A stretch of 26,454 nt of DNA from JBCCSZ01 sp039199225 (GCA_039199225.1 JBCCSZ010000079.1:1-26454), one strand, 5' to 3'; counted from the first letter of the stretch, positions 16,709 to 25,006 are shown. A program made the numbers and translations. The notes: a model not told the origin generated them from the sequence alone.

Positions 16709-16732
16709 GAGGTAGTGCAACAGCACCACCTC
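16709..16732 (-). terminator. Orphan intrinsic terminator on the minus strand
   Basis: On the minus strand GAGGTGGTGC-TGTT-GCACTACCTC forms a 10-bp stem (one G-U pair) followed by TTTTTTATTTTT. On the plus strand the same stem has an A-C mismatch and no T-run, so the minus strand is the functional reading. No minus-strand gene lies upstream before the plus-strand peptidase, so it must end an unannotated transcript or act as an attenuator in the long leader of the sigma operon. Confidence 0.65.
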
Positions 16733-16809
16733 AGCCCTAACCAAATAAAACCAAATTATAGATTATTAGAAAGGTGCTTTGACGCACCTTTAACCTACTA
16801 GCTTTTAAG

Positions 16810-16875
16810 TCAGTTACTTTGTGTAACTTTTACAATATTAAGATAAATTCGGATTATATCCAAATAATCCGCCAT
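16810..16875 (-). other. Possible very small ORF in the structured intergenic region
   Basis: An ATG at 16875 (minus) opens 21 codons, MADYLDIIRIYLNIVKVTQSN. A GGAGGAG stretch lies about 17 bases upstream, too far for a standard ribosome-binding site. In another minus frame the overlapping peptide YYSAGGAAARLPDGGLFGYN ends at a stop at 16844, has protein-like composition, but lacks an ATG, GTG or TTG start. Which frame, if any, is translated cannot be decided from one sequence. Confidence 0.2.
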
Positions 16876-17200
16876 CTGGCAGCCTGGCTGCAGCTCCTCC
16901 AGCAGAATAGTACCAAAATATTTCTGTAATAATTATTCAAAAAACGAGATATTCTAAAATTTTATAACACAAAAGCCCTCCTATTCCAAATAATCATCTA
17001 TATCCTAAATAGGCTTTTTTTAACAAATTGGCCAAAAAAAATCCTGCACCCCAGATGAATCCCCTATAAATGTTTTGTAAAAAACGGCTTTAGCAGTACT
17101 TATCACATCAGATAAGCACCAAAATTTTGTAATCTGCTCTTTAGCGATCCCTTCCAACAATTCTTATATTGCACCATTACATCACCGCTCAATACACCTG

Positions 17201-18595
17201 ATGAAACATCGGACCTACCTCCTCTTTCTAATTCTCACACTTCATTTTTCTCTCTTTGCACAGACTGATTCGACTGAAAAAGATGCATTTTTCATCAAGA
17301 AAATTTACAACGAAGCGCTGACCAATGCCCAATGCTATGACTGGTTGGAGTACTTATCAACCAAGATTGGCGGACGGCTGAGTGGCTCACCACAGGCAGC
17401 AGCGGCGGTTGAATACACTCGCCAAATACTGGATAGCCTCCAACTTGATTCTATTTGGCTGCAGGCATGCACCGTCCCGCACTGGGTTAGAGGAAAGGCG
17501 GAAAAGGTTCGCATCGTTCAGTCCAACCGAATGGGTAGCCTGGATTTACCGGCCCTCTCCCTTGGGAATTCGCCAGGAACTGGTTCAGATGGCCTCACCG
17601 CAGAAGTCATCGAAGTCAAAAGCCTCAATGAACTGGATGAGCTCGGACGACAGCAAATCGAAGGTAAAATCGTCTTCTTCAATCGCCCCCTCGACGCGAC
17701 CCAATACCGGACATTCAATGCCTACGGCGGTGCCGTCGATCAGAGGGTCTACGGCCCAGCAAAAGCAGCTCGCTTTGGCGCCGTCGCTGCACTCGTACGC
17801 TCCATGACGACTCGTCAGGACGACATTCCCCACACCGGCGTAACCGTCTTCAAAGAAGGAGAGGCCAAGATACCAGCTATTGCCATCAGCACCAACGCAT
17901 CTAATCTACTCAGTCGATTGATGCGCAAGGAAAGAATTCGGGTATATGTCGAATCACATTGCAAAACCCTCGCACCAAAGCAATCCTTCAACGTGATCGG
18001 AGAGATAAAAGGTAGCGAGAAGCCAGACGAAATTCTCTTGGTGGGAGGACATCTCGATTCTTGGGATGTCGGTGGGGGTGCACACGACGACGGAGCTGGT
18101 TGCGTTCAATCCATGGAAGTCTTACGCTTGCTCAAACTGCTTGATTATCGCCCAAAACGGAGCATACGATGTGTACTGTTTATGAATGAAGAAAATGGGC
18201 TGGCAGGCGGACTGAAATATGCAGAGGTATCCAACCAAAAAAAGGAATTTCACTTGGCTGCCATTGAATCAGACGCAGGTGGCTTCAGCCCACGGGCTTT
18301 CTCGGCCGATGGCGCTAAATCAACCTTCAATACCCGCATCAAAAAGTTGACAAAGTGGTTGCCCCTATTGGAGCCCTATGGTTTGCAACTGACTAAAAAT
18401 GGCTCTGGTGCCGATATCTCGCCACTGAAGAGTCAAGGAGGACTATTGCTCGGATTGCGCCCCGATTCTCAGCGCTACTTCGACTACCACCATACGGCAA
18501 TCGATACATTTGATGCGGTAAACAAAAGAGAATTGGTATTGGGTGCAGCCGCCATGACAAGCCTTATTTACTTGATCGATAAGTATGGTCTATAG
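17201..18595 (+). CDS. M28 family metallopeptidase (carboxypeptidase Q-like), secreted
   Basis: 464 residues with a signal peptide (TYLLFLILTLHFSLFAQ, cut after AQ). The M28 di-zinc ligands are all visible: His284 in GGHLDSWD, the Asp pair 296/297 in HDDGAG, the catalytic Glu330-Glu331 pair in MNEENG, Asp358 in ESDAGG, and His430/431 in YHHTAIDTFD. A PA-like insert lies between, at about 130-250 (IEGKIVFFNRPLD, GAVDQRVYGPAKAARFGA). This arrangement and length match the plasma glutamate carboxypeptidase/carboxypeptidase Q branch, which removes amino acids from peptides. The location is probably periplasm or outside the cell. There is no C-terminal T9SS signal. It is a single gene, ending 16 bases from the convergent DUF5723 gene. 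Confidence 0.93.
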   Translation: MKHRTYLLFLILTLHFSLFAQTDSTEKDAFFIKKIYNEALTNAQCYDWLEYLSTKIGGRLSGSPQAAAAVEYTRQILDSLQLDSIWLQACTVPHWVRGKAEKVRIVQSNRMGSLDLPALSLGNSPGTGSDGLTAEVIEVKSLNELDELGRQQIEGKIVFFNRPLDATQYRTFNAYGGAVDQRVYGPAKAARFGAVAALVRSMTTRQDDIPHTGVTVFKEGEAKIPAIAISTNASNLLSRLMRKERIRVYVESHCKTLAPKQSFNVIGEIKGSEKPDEILLVGGHLDSWDVGGGAHDDGAGCVQSMEVLRLLKLLDYRPKRSIRCVLFMNEENGLAGGLKYAEVSNQKKEFHLAAIESDAGGFSPRAFSADGAKSTFNTRIKKLTKWLPLLEPYGLQLTKNGSGADISPLKSQGGLLLGLRPDSQRYFDYHHTAIDTFDAVNKRELVLGAAAMTSLIYLIDKYGL

Positions 18596-18611
18596 GGAAA
18601 TAAACACAACT

Positions 18612-20000
18612 TTATCCTTCGGCCTTGGGTGCTTTGCCCAGAGCTCCCAGTTCGAGCGCCAGTCCGATGCGACCATTGACATTGCGGCTATCGAAAGGTC
18701 TGAAAGCTGCCAGAACATTGTCTGTCGTACCGAAAATACGGACAGGTCCCAAGCGAAGATTGACGTTCAAACCGAGGTTGTCGTAAGTATCGTTACGGGA
18801 CACATAGCTAGCGCCCACCCTTAGATAGGGTGTCAGGGTCATATCTGCACTCAAGGCGAAAGCGTGGTTGGTACGGCCACGAAAATTCTCATTGTAATAA
18901 AGACCACCGATGCGCCAGCGGTCTGTCAACTGATACAGCGCGCTGAAATAGATTTTGGAGGCCAATCTTGTAGAGTAGCCATTGCTGGTCTCCTCAAAGG
19001 AGAAAATTTTTTCCAGCGTATCCAAAGTTCCTTCAAAAGAAAGCTCCTCGTCTTGCAGGATGTTCGAAAACTCCAAACCGTCATATGCAAAGGTTCCTTG
19101 ACTGGTAAAATTGGTAAGCTTTTCCTTCCAAGTGATCTGCCCGATGTCCAGCACGCTCAGAGCAATATCCAGGCGCTCTCCCAATTTATACTGCAGGCCC
19201 AAATCGAAGGCAAAACCTGTATTGCTACTGAAAAGATTTTCGTATTGAAACAATTCGTCCAAGGTGTATTCCAAGCCGACATTACTCAATGAATCAAAAA
19301 TGATTTTATTGTCAAAAGTCGAAGTATTGATTCTGTAGTCGGTTACTAGGGAGAGCTGGTAGATATCGTCGTCGGTCCGCAAGCGCGCCTCTGTCCGGTC
19401 GGTCGATACATCGCCAATCCCACTGAGCAGTTTTGCCTTACCGCCAATGGTCAAGTTGCCAAGGGTATAGGAAACCGACAGCCCCAATTCGTGATAAGCA
19501 ATGGACTGTTGATTGGGACCAAAAGCAACTTCCTGACCTACATATTGTGCGTTGCCCTCCCAGAACAGCTTGGGAAGCGTCTCTGAATATTGAAGCCAAG
19601 CCGTCGATTTAGCAGCATGGCTGATGCCAAACCCAAAGGCGCCCAGGCGATACTGCAGGTTGAAGGTTTCTAATTCAAAATTGACATTCAACAAATTGTC
19701 TTCATCTGCATTTCGAATCAGGGTCGACATATTCAGCAGATTCGCTCCATTGTCACTGCGAACCAATTCATTGATGCTTCCTGCCGTATGAACATAATTG
19801 AAGTAAACCGATGGGAGCCCAATGTAAAAACCGTTTTGGCCCGTGAAAGCAGGGTTGGTTTGGTTGGAATGACCGACTTCCCGCATCAAATGTAGGCCGA
19901 GTTCCTGTTGGGCATTGATCGTCGTTGGAGTCCAAAGCCCCCATAGTAGCAACAAAAAGCACAAGCTTCTGCGCAAAAGAATAGCGTACTGATTACTCAT
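18612..20000 (-). CDS. DUF5723 family outer-membrane protein
   Basis: 462 residues. A signal peptide (LLRRSLCFLLLLWGLWTPTT...NAQ) is followed by a mature protein beginning QELGLHLMREVGHSNQTNPAF. That opening resembles PorP/SprF-type and DUF5723 barrels, which start with a similar Asn-Pro-Ala element. The rest consists of amphipathic strands (FGFGISHAAKS, SYTLGNLTIGGKAKLLSGIG, GFAFDLGLQYKLGERLDIAL) and late barrel strands (RVGASYVSRNDTYDNLGLN). It should be an outer-membrane beta-barrel of unknown role. It follows the lipoprotein gene upstream by only 22 bases, so the two form an operon and may form an outer-membrane complex. The ATG at 20000 is a clear start. Confidence 0.78.
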   Translation of the reverse strand: MSNQYAILLRRSLCFLLLLWGLWTPTTINAQQELGLHLMREVGHSNQTNPAFTGQNGFYIGLPSVYFNYVHTAGSINELVRSDNGANLLNMSTLIRNADEDNLLNVNFELETFNLQYRLGAFGFGISHAAKSTAWLQYSETLPKLFWEGNAQYVGQEVAFGPNQQSIAYHELGLSVSYTLGNLTIGGKAKLLSGIGDVSTDRTEARLRTDDDIYQLSLVTDYRINTSTFDNKIIFDSLSNVGLEYTLDELFQYENLFSSNTGFAFDLGLQYKLGERLDIALSVLDIGQITWKEKLTNFTSQGTFAYDGLEFSNILQDEELSFEGTLDTLEKIFSFEETSNGYSTRLASKIYFSALYQLTDRWRIGGLYYNENFRGRTNHAFALSADMTLTPYLRVGASYVSRNDTYDNLGLNVNLRLGPVRIFGTTDNVLAAFRPFDSRNVNGRIGLALELGALGKAPKAEG

Positions 20001-20022
20001 TGCATTGTCTGATTTGGATTCT

Positions 20023-21576
20023 CTAGTCTTCTTTCAATCCGACCTTCATACCCATTCGGATATTGGTCTTTTGAGAAGACAAGACCTTGACGATGGACAT
20101 GCCATTATTGGTCGTAGAGAATGCAGCCGTCATATATATCTTATCGGATTGACGGATTCTATTAAAGCGGGCTTCATCAAAGCGGATAAACGTTTCTTTT
20201 TTTACAACATCTATGGCGTTGCCTTCTGCATCAACAGGCGCTCCTTCAATCACCTGGACCGAACGCTCAAAGAGCGAGTCGATGATTTGACCAGCAGGAT
20301 CGGCAAAGTACAACTGTACAGCCACTTCCAAGGGGATTTCATTTTCTGTGACCAGCTTGAATTCTGCATACTCCACCTCGTCGAACTGCACAAAGTCGGC
20401 ATCGAAGGTATCATTGACTGCAAAACCCGCGGTACTACCAAAGACTGGCAGGTCCACCTCTACCAAGGCCCGCAGGCTACTGGTATCGGTAATGAAGCCG
20501 CGAATGGTCGTATCCTGATCGGGATTGGGTACAGCATCAAAATCGTAATCTACCGCAATAGGACCGGCGGCCAGTATGGAATCGACATTGGAGTTGGTCT
20601 TATCGAAGGCAAAATTGGTAACTTTTACTTCACCGATCTCATCCAGCCCGGGGTAGTCCACATTGATCCCATCGTCTATAAAAGTACTTCTGAGGGGTAA
20701 ACGATCTCCATCTACTGTCAATACTTCCACCAGGTTGGCTTTTGAACGAACTGGAAAACCAAAGGAGTTCTCTACGGTCAGACGAATTTTGGGATCGGCA
20801 AAATAGACATCGCCTCGGGTCCAATTTTCAAAAAAGTCAATTTCAATTGTATCCCGGTCCATTTCATAAATGTCCCCCCCTAGGTAGCCCTCCATATAAG
20901 AGGCATTGAGGTCTTCGATGAGCAGTATCATGCCAGACACCGTATCCCGAAGCCCCGTACTTTTGCGTATCAACTCATAACTCACGTAAAGCGAATCCTG
21001 ATCCGGACGTACGATGTAACCATCTAGGCTGATTTCCGAGTCGATGTAATTCATAATAGGTTCCATCGTATTGCCTGCATAATCAGCATCATATGTTTTG
21101 GTAAAAACTTCTCCTTCTGGCGTCAGCAAGCTCAAAACACTGACCTTTAGACTGATGTCTTCTTTGTGATTGGCTTGCCAAAGAATCTGAATAGATCCCC
21201 CCTTGAGGATGGCATAATCTATATCAATACCATTGGGAATGGCAAAGGGCAGTGCCATGAAAGTGTCAGTGATGATGAGCGGCGCACTGGTAATTTCGTT
21301 GGTAATTTCGAAGATTTCCTGGCTGGTCCGGGCCGTTACTTTTCCTCTGTAATTGAGCAGCATACTGCCATCGCTTTGAATCTGAACGACGGTGTTAGAG
21401 TCGAATTCTTCCAACACATCCTGCAAAGAAGTACTGGTGCGAAAGACCGGAACGGCATATTCGGCATCTCGCTCGCTGAGTTCCAGGTCTTCAAGTTTAT
21501 CAAACTTTTGACATCCTGTGCCGAAAACCACCAACAATAGAAGCACCCAGGCAAAGTGTAGTTGTAATAATTTCAT
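20023..21576 (-). CDS. Large lipoprotein of unknown function, partner gene of the DUF5723 protein
   Basis: 517 residues from the ATG at 21576, chosen because it starts the signal peptide KLLQLHFAWVLLLLVVFGTG with lipid Cys22. A longer start 13 codons upstream would put extra residues before the signal. The mature part is rich in beta strands and Asp/Glu. It opens with AEYAVPVFRTSTSLQDVLEE, a pattern I know from Bacteroidota lipoproteins encoded beside DUF5723 genes, but no named domain is recognised. It is probably anchored in the outer membrane with an all-beta periplasmic or surface body. It is the first gene of a two-gene operon and has a 161-bp upstream region containing the dyad TCATCGC-AGG-GCGATGA (21633-21649). 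Confidence 0.72.
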   Translation of the reverse strand: MKLLQLHFAWVLLLLVVFGTGCQKFDKLEDLELSERDAEYAVPVFRTSTSLQDVLEEFDSNTVVQIQSDGSMLLNYRGKVTARTSQEIFEITNEITSAPLIITDTFMALPFAIPNGIDIDYAILKGGSIQILWQANHKEDISLKVSVLSLLTPEGEVFTKTYDADYAGNTMEPIMNYIDSEISLDGYIVRPDQDSLYVSYELIRKSTGLRDTVSGMILLIEDLNASYMEGYLGGDIYEMDRDTIEIDFFENWTRGDVYFADPKIRLTVENSFGFPVRSKANLVEVLTVDGDRLPLRSTFIDDGINVDYPGLDEIGEVKVTNFAFDKTNSNVDSILAAGPIAVDYDFDAVPNPDQDTTIRGFITDTSSLRALVEVDLPVFGSTAGFAVNDTFDADFVQFDEVEYAEFKLVTENEIPLEVAVQLYFADPAGQIIDSLFERSVQVIEGAPVDAEGNAIDVVKKETFIRFDEARFNRIRQSDKIYMTAAFSTTNNGMSIVKVLSSQKTNIRMGMKVGLKED

Positions 21577-21737
21577 TCCGCTGATTTTTCCGGCTTGTAT
21601 AACCCCACAGGCCATTACATTATTATTTTATATCATCGCAGGGCGATGAATTAACCAATATTTAACTATACGGAAGTTTAGTCTGAAAAGAGGGTGCGAA
21701 GTGCAGAAAAAGACTGAATTGTCTTCAGAGCGGCGGG

Positions 21738-23147
21738 TCAGAGGTTAAACTCTTTACCCAATTCCGGAATGAGAACGTCCTCAAATCCATTTTCATTGAG
21801 TAAAGTTCTAAATTTTTCTTGACTTTCTAGCTCTCCATGCACCAAAAACACCTTTTTGACGCCTGGCTTCTGGTTTTCTATAAAATGAACCAGTTCATGC
21901 CGATCCGCGTGGGCCGAGAACGAATCCATCACTTCGATGTCCGCTCTGACCGTCTTCCATTCTCCAAACAATTTCAACTTGTCAATGCCATTGCGCAACA
22001 TGCCGCCCGGCGTATCCGGAGAGCAATAACCAACAATCAAGAGGGTATTTCGCTTATCCTCGATGTTGTTGGCTAGGTGGTGCTTGACCCTGCCAGCATT
22101 CATCATGCCCGAAGAACTGATGATGATACAGGGCTTTTTCGAATTGTTGAGCGATTTGGAAACCGCTACATCCTTTACGTAAGTCAGGTTGTTGAACCCG
22201 AAGGGATTGTCATCTATTAACAAGTATTCGTGTAAATCGTTGTCGAAACATTCTGGGTGCGCACCATAAATGGTCGTTGCATTCACTGCCAAGGGGCTAT
22301 CGACATATACAGGTATGCGCGGTAATTGACCGGCCGTCTCCATTTTATCGAGCATGTAAACAATCTCCTGGGTTCGACCAACGCTAAAAGCAGGGATGAT
22401 TAATTTGCCCTTTTTCTCAACACAAGTTTTTTGGATGATTTCCAATAAGCGGACCGACTCAGCTGGCGGTTCATCGTGGTCTTTTGCCCCATAGGTCGAT
22501 TCACAAATGAGGTAATCCACCTCTGGCATAGGCACGGGGTCTCTGAGAATGGGACGATTCGGGCGACCAACATCTGCTGTGAAGCCAAGCCTGACTTCCC
22601 GGTCTCCCTCCTTGATGGTCAGGGTCACACTGGCGCTGCCCAGGATATGACCAGCATCTCTAAAACAAAGGGTTACATCGTCGTGGATCTTGTACCATCG
22701 ACCATAGGAAAGACTTACAAATTGTTGGAGTGCCAAAGGAACATCACCGGCTTTGTAGAGGGGCTGACGAAAAGCTTTTTTGATGCCTTTTTTCTTTCGC
22801 GACTGTCGTTTGTTAAAATATTCAGCATCTCGCTCCTGAATCTTGGCGCTATCCAAGAGCATCAGAGCGGACAATTGCCGGGTGGCATGGGTACAATAGA
22901 TGTTTCCGCGAAAACCATCTTTGACCAACTTGGGTACACGGCCACTGTGATCGATGTGCGAATGCGAAAGAATCAGGCAGTCAATAGACTTTGGATCAAA
23001 ATACCAATTGCTGTTGAAGCTTTCCATATCCTTGTCATTGCCCTGGTATAGACCGCAATCCAACAATATGGTGTATCCGTTGTCTAAGGTGATCAGATGC
23101 GCACTACCAGTCACCTGACGAGCAGCACCGCAAAATTTGATTTTCAT
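21738..23147 (-). CDS. Beta-CASP metallo-beta-lactamase fold hydrolase (RNase/CPSF-like)
   Basis: 469 residues. The metallo-beta-lactamase motifs are intact: HSHIDH at 62-67, His167 in DAGHILGSA and Asp192 in FTADVG. The beta-CASP inserts are also present: motif A Glu216 in CESTYG, motif B His413 in SAHADRHEL and motif C His437 in VHGE, plus IIISSSGMMNAGRVKHHL. This is the CPSF73/YhfK-type single-domain architecture whose known members are zinc-dependent endo- or exoribonucleases. There is no KH domain, so it is not the archaeal KH-CPSF form, and the length differs from RNase J. It should act on RNA in the cytoplasm; the substrate is unknown. It stands alone, 169 bp after the DUF4097 gene and 161 bp before the lipoprotein gene. 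Confidence 0.92.
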   Translation of the reverse strand: MKIKFCGAARQVTGSAHLITLDNGYTILLDCGLYQGNDKDMESFNSNWYFDPKSIDCLILSHSHIDHSGRVPKLVKDGFRGNIYCTHATRQLSALMLLDSAKIQERDAEYFNKRQSRKKKGIKKAFRQPLYKAGDVPLALQQFVSLSYGRWYKIHDDVTLCFRDAGHILGSASVTLTIKEGDREVRLGFTADVGRPNRPILRDPVPMPEVDYLICESTYGAKDHDEPPAESVRLLEIIQKTCVEKKGKLIIPAFSVGRTQEIVYMLDKMETAGQLPRIPVYVDSPLAVNATTIYGAHPECFDNDLHEYLLIDDNPFGFNNLTYVKDVAVSKSLNNSKKPCIIISSSGMMNAGRVKHHLANNIEDKRNTLLIVGYCSPDTPGGMLRNGIDKLKLFGEWKTVRADIEVMDSFSAHADRHELVHFIENQKPGVKKVFLVHGELESQEKFRTLLNENGFEDVLIPELGKEFNL

Positions 23148-23241
23148 ACCTCTGCCACTTTATTTGGTTGATACCGACAAGATAATAAAAATCTATTGCA
23201 TTAAAGACGGTCTGCCCGAGCTGTAAAGTCCCAAAAATTAA

Positions 23242-23274
23242 GGGTAAGCGTTCCTTTATGAGAAACACTTACCC
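23242..23274 (-). terminator. Intrinsic terminator of the sigma/anti-sigma/DUF4097 operon
   Basis: On the minus strand GGGTAAGTGTTTC pairs with GGAACGCTTACCC over 13 bp, two of them G-U, with the 7-base loop TCATAAA, followed by TTAATTTTTGG. The G-U pairs become A-C mismatches on the plus strand, so the minus strand is the intended one. It lies 43 bases after the DUF4097 stop codon. Confidence 0.8.
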
Positions 23275-23316
23275 CTAAAAGGTTGGATCAACCTACTCAG
23301 CGTGAGTATACAAGAA

Positions 23317-24459
23317 TCAGAGGTCTATGTCCACTCCTCCGTGACGCATGCGGATGTGAATCAAAGAGCCTGAATTTGCACTGCCCATGTGTCCTCTCAC
23401 CTCATGGGTCGATGATTTTTCTTTTTCATATTGGATATCCATTCTGGATGGATAGTCTATATTGGCATGTTCGCCCAGGGCATCTAAATCAAAGGAGGCA
23501 TTGGAAGGAACACTGAGGTCAAAGGAAGTATGTGTTCCGTCTAGGCGTACTTCTTTGAAGTTGGAAGAGATGTTGTTGATTTGCAACTCTCCAAAGTCCA
23601 TATCGCATTTGATGTTGTTCTCAATGTGCTCAATCTCTACATCGCTGTATTTGGCATCTAAATCGAGCTCGTGCGTACGCTCTATTTCGAGTTCATCGTG
23701 CTTGCTGTCCACCCTCATCATCGGAATGTCTCCAAACTCTAGTTCGCTATGTGCAGAATTACAGTCGAGTTTCTTGGCATTTCGGAGATACATTTCGCCA
23801 TGCTGAACCTCTGCCCTGACATTTTTGGCCGATTTAATTTTGAGGTCGCCATGCGCAATGTCAATGTCCGCTGTGGTGATGGTGGTCAACTCCGCGTCTC
23901 CATGTGCCACTTCCAGCTCCAAATCCCCCATGATGGCATCCACCCGAAGGTCGCTGTGGCGTACATCGATGGAAGCCTCGCCGTTCAGCTCAGTGATGTA
24001 GGCATCGCCGTGTTTGATGCTGAGGTCGAGTTCCACGGAGCGCGGCATATATACCTCATAGTCAATGTCAAAGGAAGTATTGTCAGAGCCATTCCACCAA
24101 CCATTCCAACTGCCTCCTCTATTGGACCCCATAATCGTTTCAGCTCTTACATTGTTGCTGCTGTTGGAAAAACGTACATTGATTCGGTTAAAAACCTTAT
24201 TAGCCTGTTCTTGGTTATTGGCGTGAACTGTAATGGTGATGTCGATTTTCACCTCATTTTTGTCCCAAGTGCGTACGTTGAGATCGCCAAATTTGTTGTG
24301 AAGCCCCACCTTGCCATCTGCGCTGATGGGAAATTCTTTATTGATGGTTTTTTTGAATTCTTTTTTGCCTTTCGCAATGCCATCGTTTGCCTGCAGAGTA
24401 GGCATAGCAATGGCCAGCAGCCAGCCAAACAGCATGGCCTTATATATTGATATCTTCAT
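23317..24459 (-). CDS. DUF4097-like beta-helix protein with a repeated His-Gly/Ser-Asp/Glu motif
   Basis: 380 residues with a signal peptide (LFGWLLAIAMPTLQA, cut before NDG), so it is periplasmic or exported. The mature part is a beta-solenoid-like repeat of 17-18 residues. A motif of one aromatic or His residue, then G/S/D, then an acidic residue, then a beta strand recurs: H150GD, H168SD, H186GD, H203GD, H220GE, H237SE, H254DE, Y271SD, F289GE. A related NKFGDLNVRTW lies near residue 57. Such adhesin-like solenoids (DUF4097/DUF2807 type) are commonly encoded with ECF sigma and anti-sigma genes in Bacteroidota. The ATG overlaps the end of the preceding gene by 20 bases, implying translational coupling. 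Function is unknown; metal or cell-wall binding is a possibility raised by the repeated motif, not shown. Confidence 0.8.
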   Translation of the reverse strand: MKISIYKAMLFGWLLAIAMPTLQANDGIAKGKKEFKKTINKEFPISADGKVGLHNKFGDLNVRTWDKNEVKIDITITVHANNQEQANKVFNRINVRFSNSSNNVRAETIMGSNRGGSWNGWWNGSDNTSFDIDYEVYMPRSVELDLSIKHGDAYITELNGEASIDVRHSDLRVDAIMGDLELEVAHGDAELTTITTADIDIAHGDLKIKSAKNVRAEVQHGEMYLRNAKKLDCNSAHSELEFGDIPMMRVDSKHDELEIERTHELDLDAKYSDVEIEHIENNIKCDMDFGELQINNISSNFKEVRLDGTHTSFDLSVPSNASFDLDALGEHANIDYPSRMDIQYEKEKSSTHEVRGHMGSANSGSLIHIRMRHGGVDIDL

Positions 24460-25006
24460 CTTTTTCTGATTTTTTTTGTGTGTCTTGATTAGTTGATTCT
24501 AGCTTACTGAGTACTCTTTCGAGTAGTTCAATGCGATTTTTGTAGTTGTCGATCATCGCAGCAACAATTTCCTTTCGATCTTGGGGAGGTGCGTTGCTGA
24601 ATTCCTCTTTGAGTTGTAATAGGAAGTCGTCCATTTCCTGTAGATCGCTTTGAACTTCCGCTGCATACTCATAGCGAGCCAATCGTTGTAAACGTCTGTT
24701 TACCTGGCCGCGATAGTAACTTTCAACATCCTCATCAATAATGGGTAAGTCGACATCGGCTACTGTTTCAGTGGCAGAATTTTTACTGGCCATTTGCATG
24801 CCAATGACCATTCCAAGGCCGATGAGCAAGGCAACCGAAGCTACCATACCAAGCCATCTCCAACGGTTGATCGGTCGGACCTTGGCTTGACCGCCGCCGG
24901 AACTTCCGATTTCCTGATCGATGCGGTCCCAGATTTTTGGGTCTGGCACCCGATCATCGAAGTCGGGGCGGTTTTGGTGAATGAAATTTTCTAATTTGTC
25001 TCTCAT
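24440..25006 (-). CDS. Single-pass membrane protein, putative anti-sigma factor
   Basis: 188 residues. A soluble N-terminal domain (about 1-48, with the conserved-looking DDRVPDPKIWDRIDQEI) precedes one transmembrane helix (about 51-72, WLGMVASVALLIGLGMVIG). The C-terminal charged region is long, helical and probably coiled-coil (about 90-175, RLQRLARYEYAAEVQSDLQE, then FLLQLKEEF, then LLERVLSKLES). No HxxxCxxC zinc site of classical anti-sigma domains is present. Its position 73 bases after an ECF sigma gene, and the cytoplasmic N-terminus plus single helix, fit a zinc-free anti-sigma factor that holds the sigma at the membrane. This is inferred from context. It overlaps the DUF4097 gene by 20 bases. 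Confidence 0.72.
   Translation of the reverse strand: MRDKLENFIHQNRPDFDDRVPDPKIWDRIDQEIGSSGGGQAKVRPINRWRWLGMVASVALLIGLGMVIGMQMASKNSATETVADVDLPIIDEDVESYYRGQVNRRLQRLARYEYAAEVQSDLQEMDDFLLQLKEEFSNAPPQDRKEIVAAMIDNYKNRIELLERVLSKLESTNQDTQKKSEKDEDINI

Larger units (their letters stand above)
16331..17200. other. 870-bp intergenic region with tandem hairpins, no conventional gene
   Basis: No open frame here has both a normal start and protein-like composition beyond about 40 codons. The part from 16331 to about 16690 holds the sigma promoter region. From 16709 to 16900 five hairpins follow one another: 16709-16732; 16770-16791 (AAAGGTGC/GCACCTTT); 16812-16828 (AGTTAC/GTAACT); 16851-16870 (GGATTAT/ATAATCC); and 16879-16891 (GCAGC/GCTGC). 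A short GC-rich patch at about 16870-16905 stands out from AT-rich surroundings. A dyad CTTATC-N6-GATAAG (17099-17116) lies about 85 bases upstream of the peptidase gene and could be an operator. The direct repeat GATTATTTGGA occurs twice on the minus strand about 130 bases apart. Confidence 0.6.

Noticed and set aside
16971..17021. A plus-strand hairpin AAAAGCC/GGCTTTT followed by T7
   Set aside because: The stem is weak, with a four-base bulge and a loop of about 22 bases, and it uses part of the T-run. No plus-strand gene precedes it. Kept only as a hint that the region is transcribed.
20005..20700. A 231-codon open frame on the plus strand opposite the large lipoprotein gene
   Set aside because: It is antisense to a lipoprotein gene with a clear signal peptide and operon context, and its translation has no protein-like domain pattern.
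21633..21649. Hairpin TCATCGC-AGG-GCGATGA as a terminator
   Set aside because: No T-run follows on either strand, and it sits upstream of the lipoprotein operon. It is mentioned as a dyad in that gene's entry but not called a terminator.
22476..23051. A 191-codon open frame on the plus strand opposite the beta-CASP gene
   Set aside because: The opposite strand encodes all metallo-beta-lactamase and beta-CASP motifs intact, so this is an antisense shadow.
23749..24450. A 233-codon open frame on the plus strand opposite the DUF4097-like gene
   Set aside because: The repeated codons of the solenoid keep the antisense frame open. The sense protein has a signal peptide and a regular repeat.
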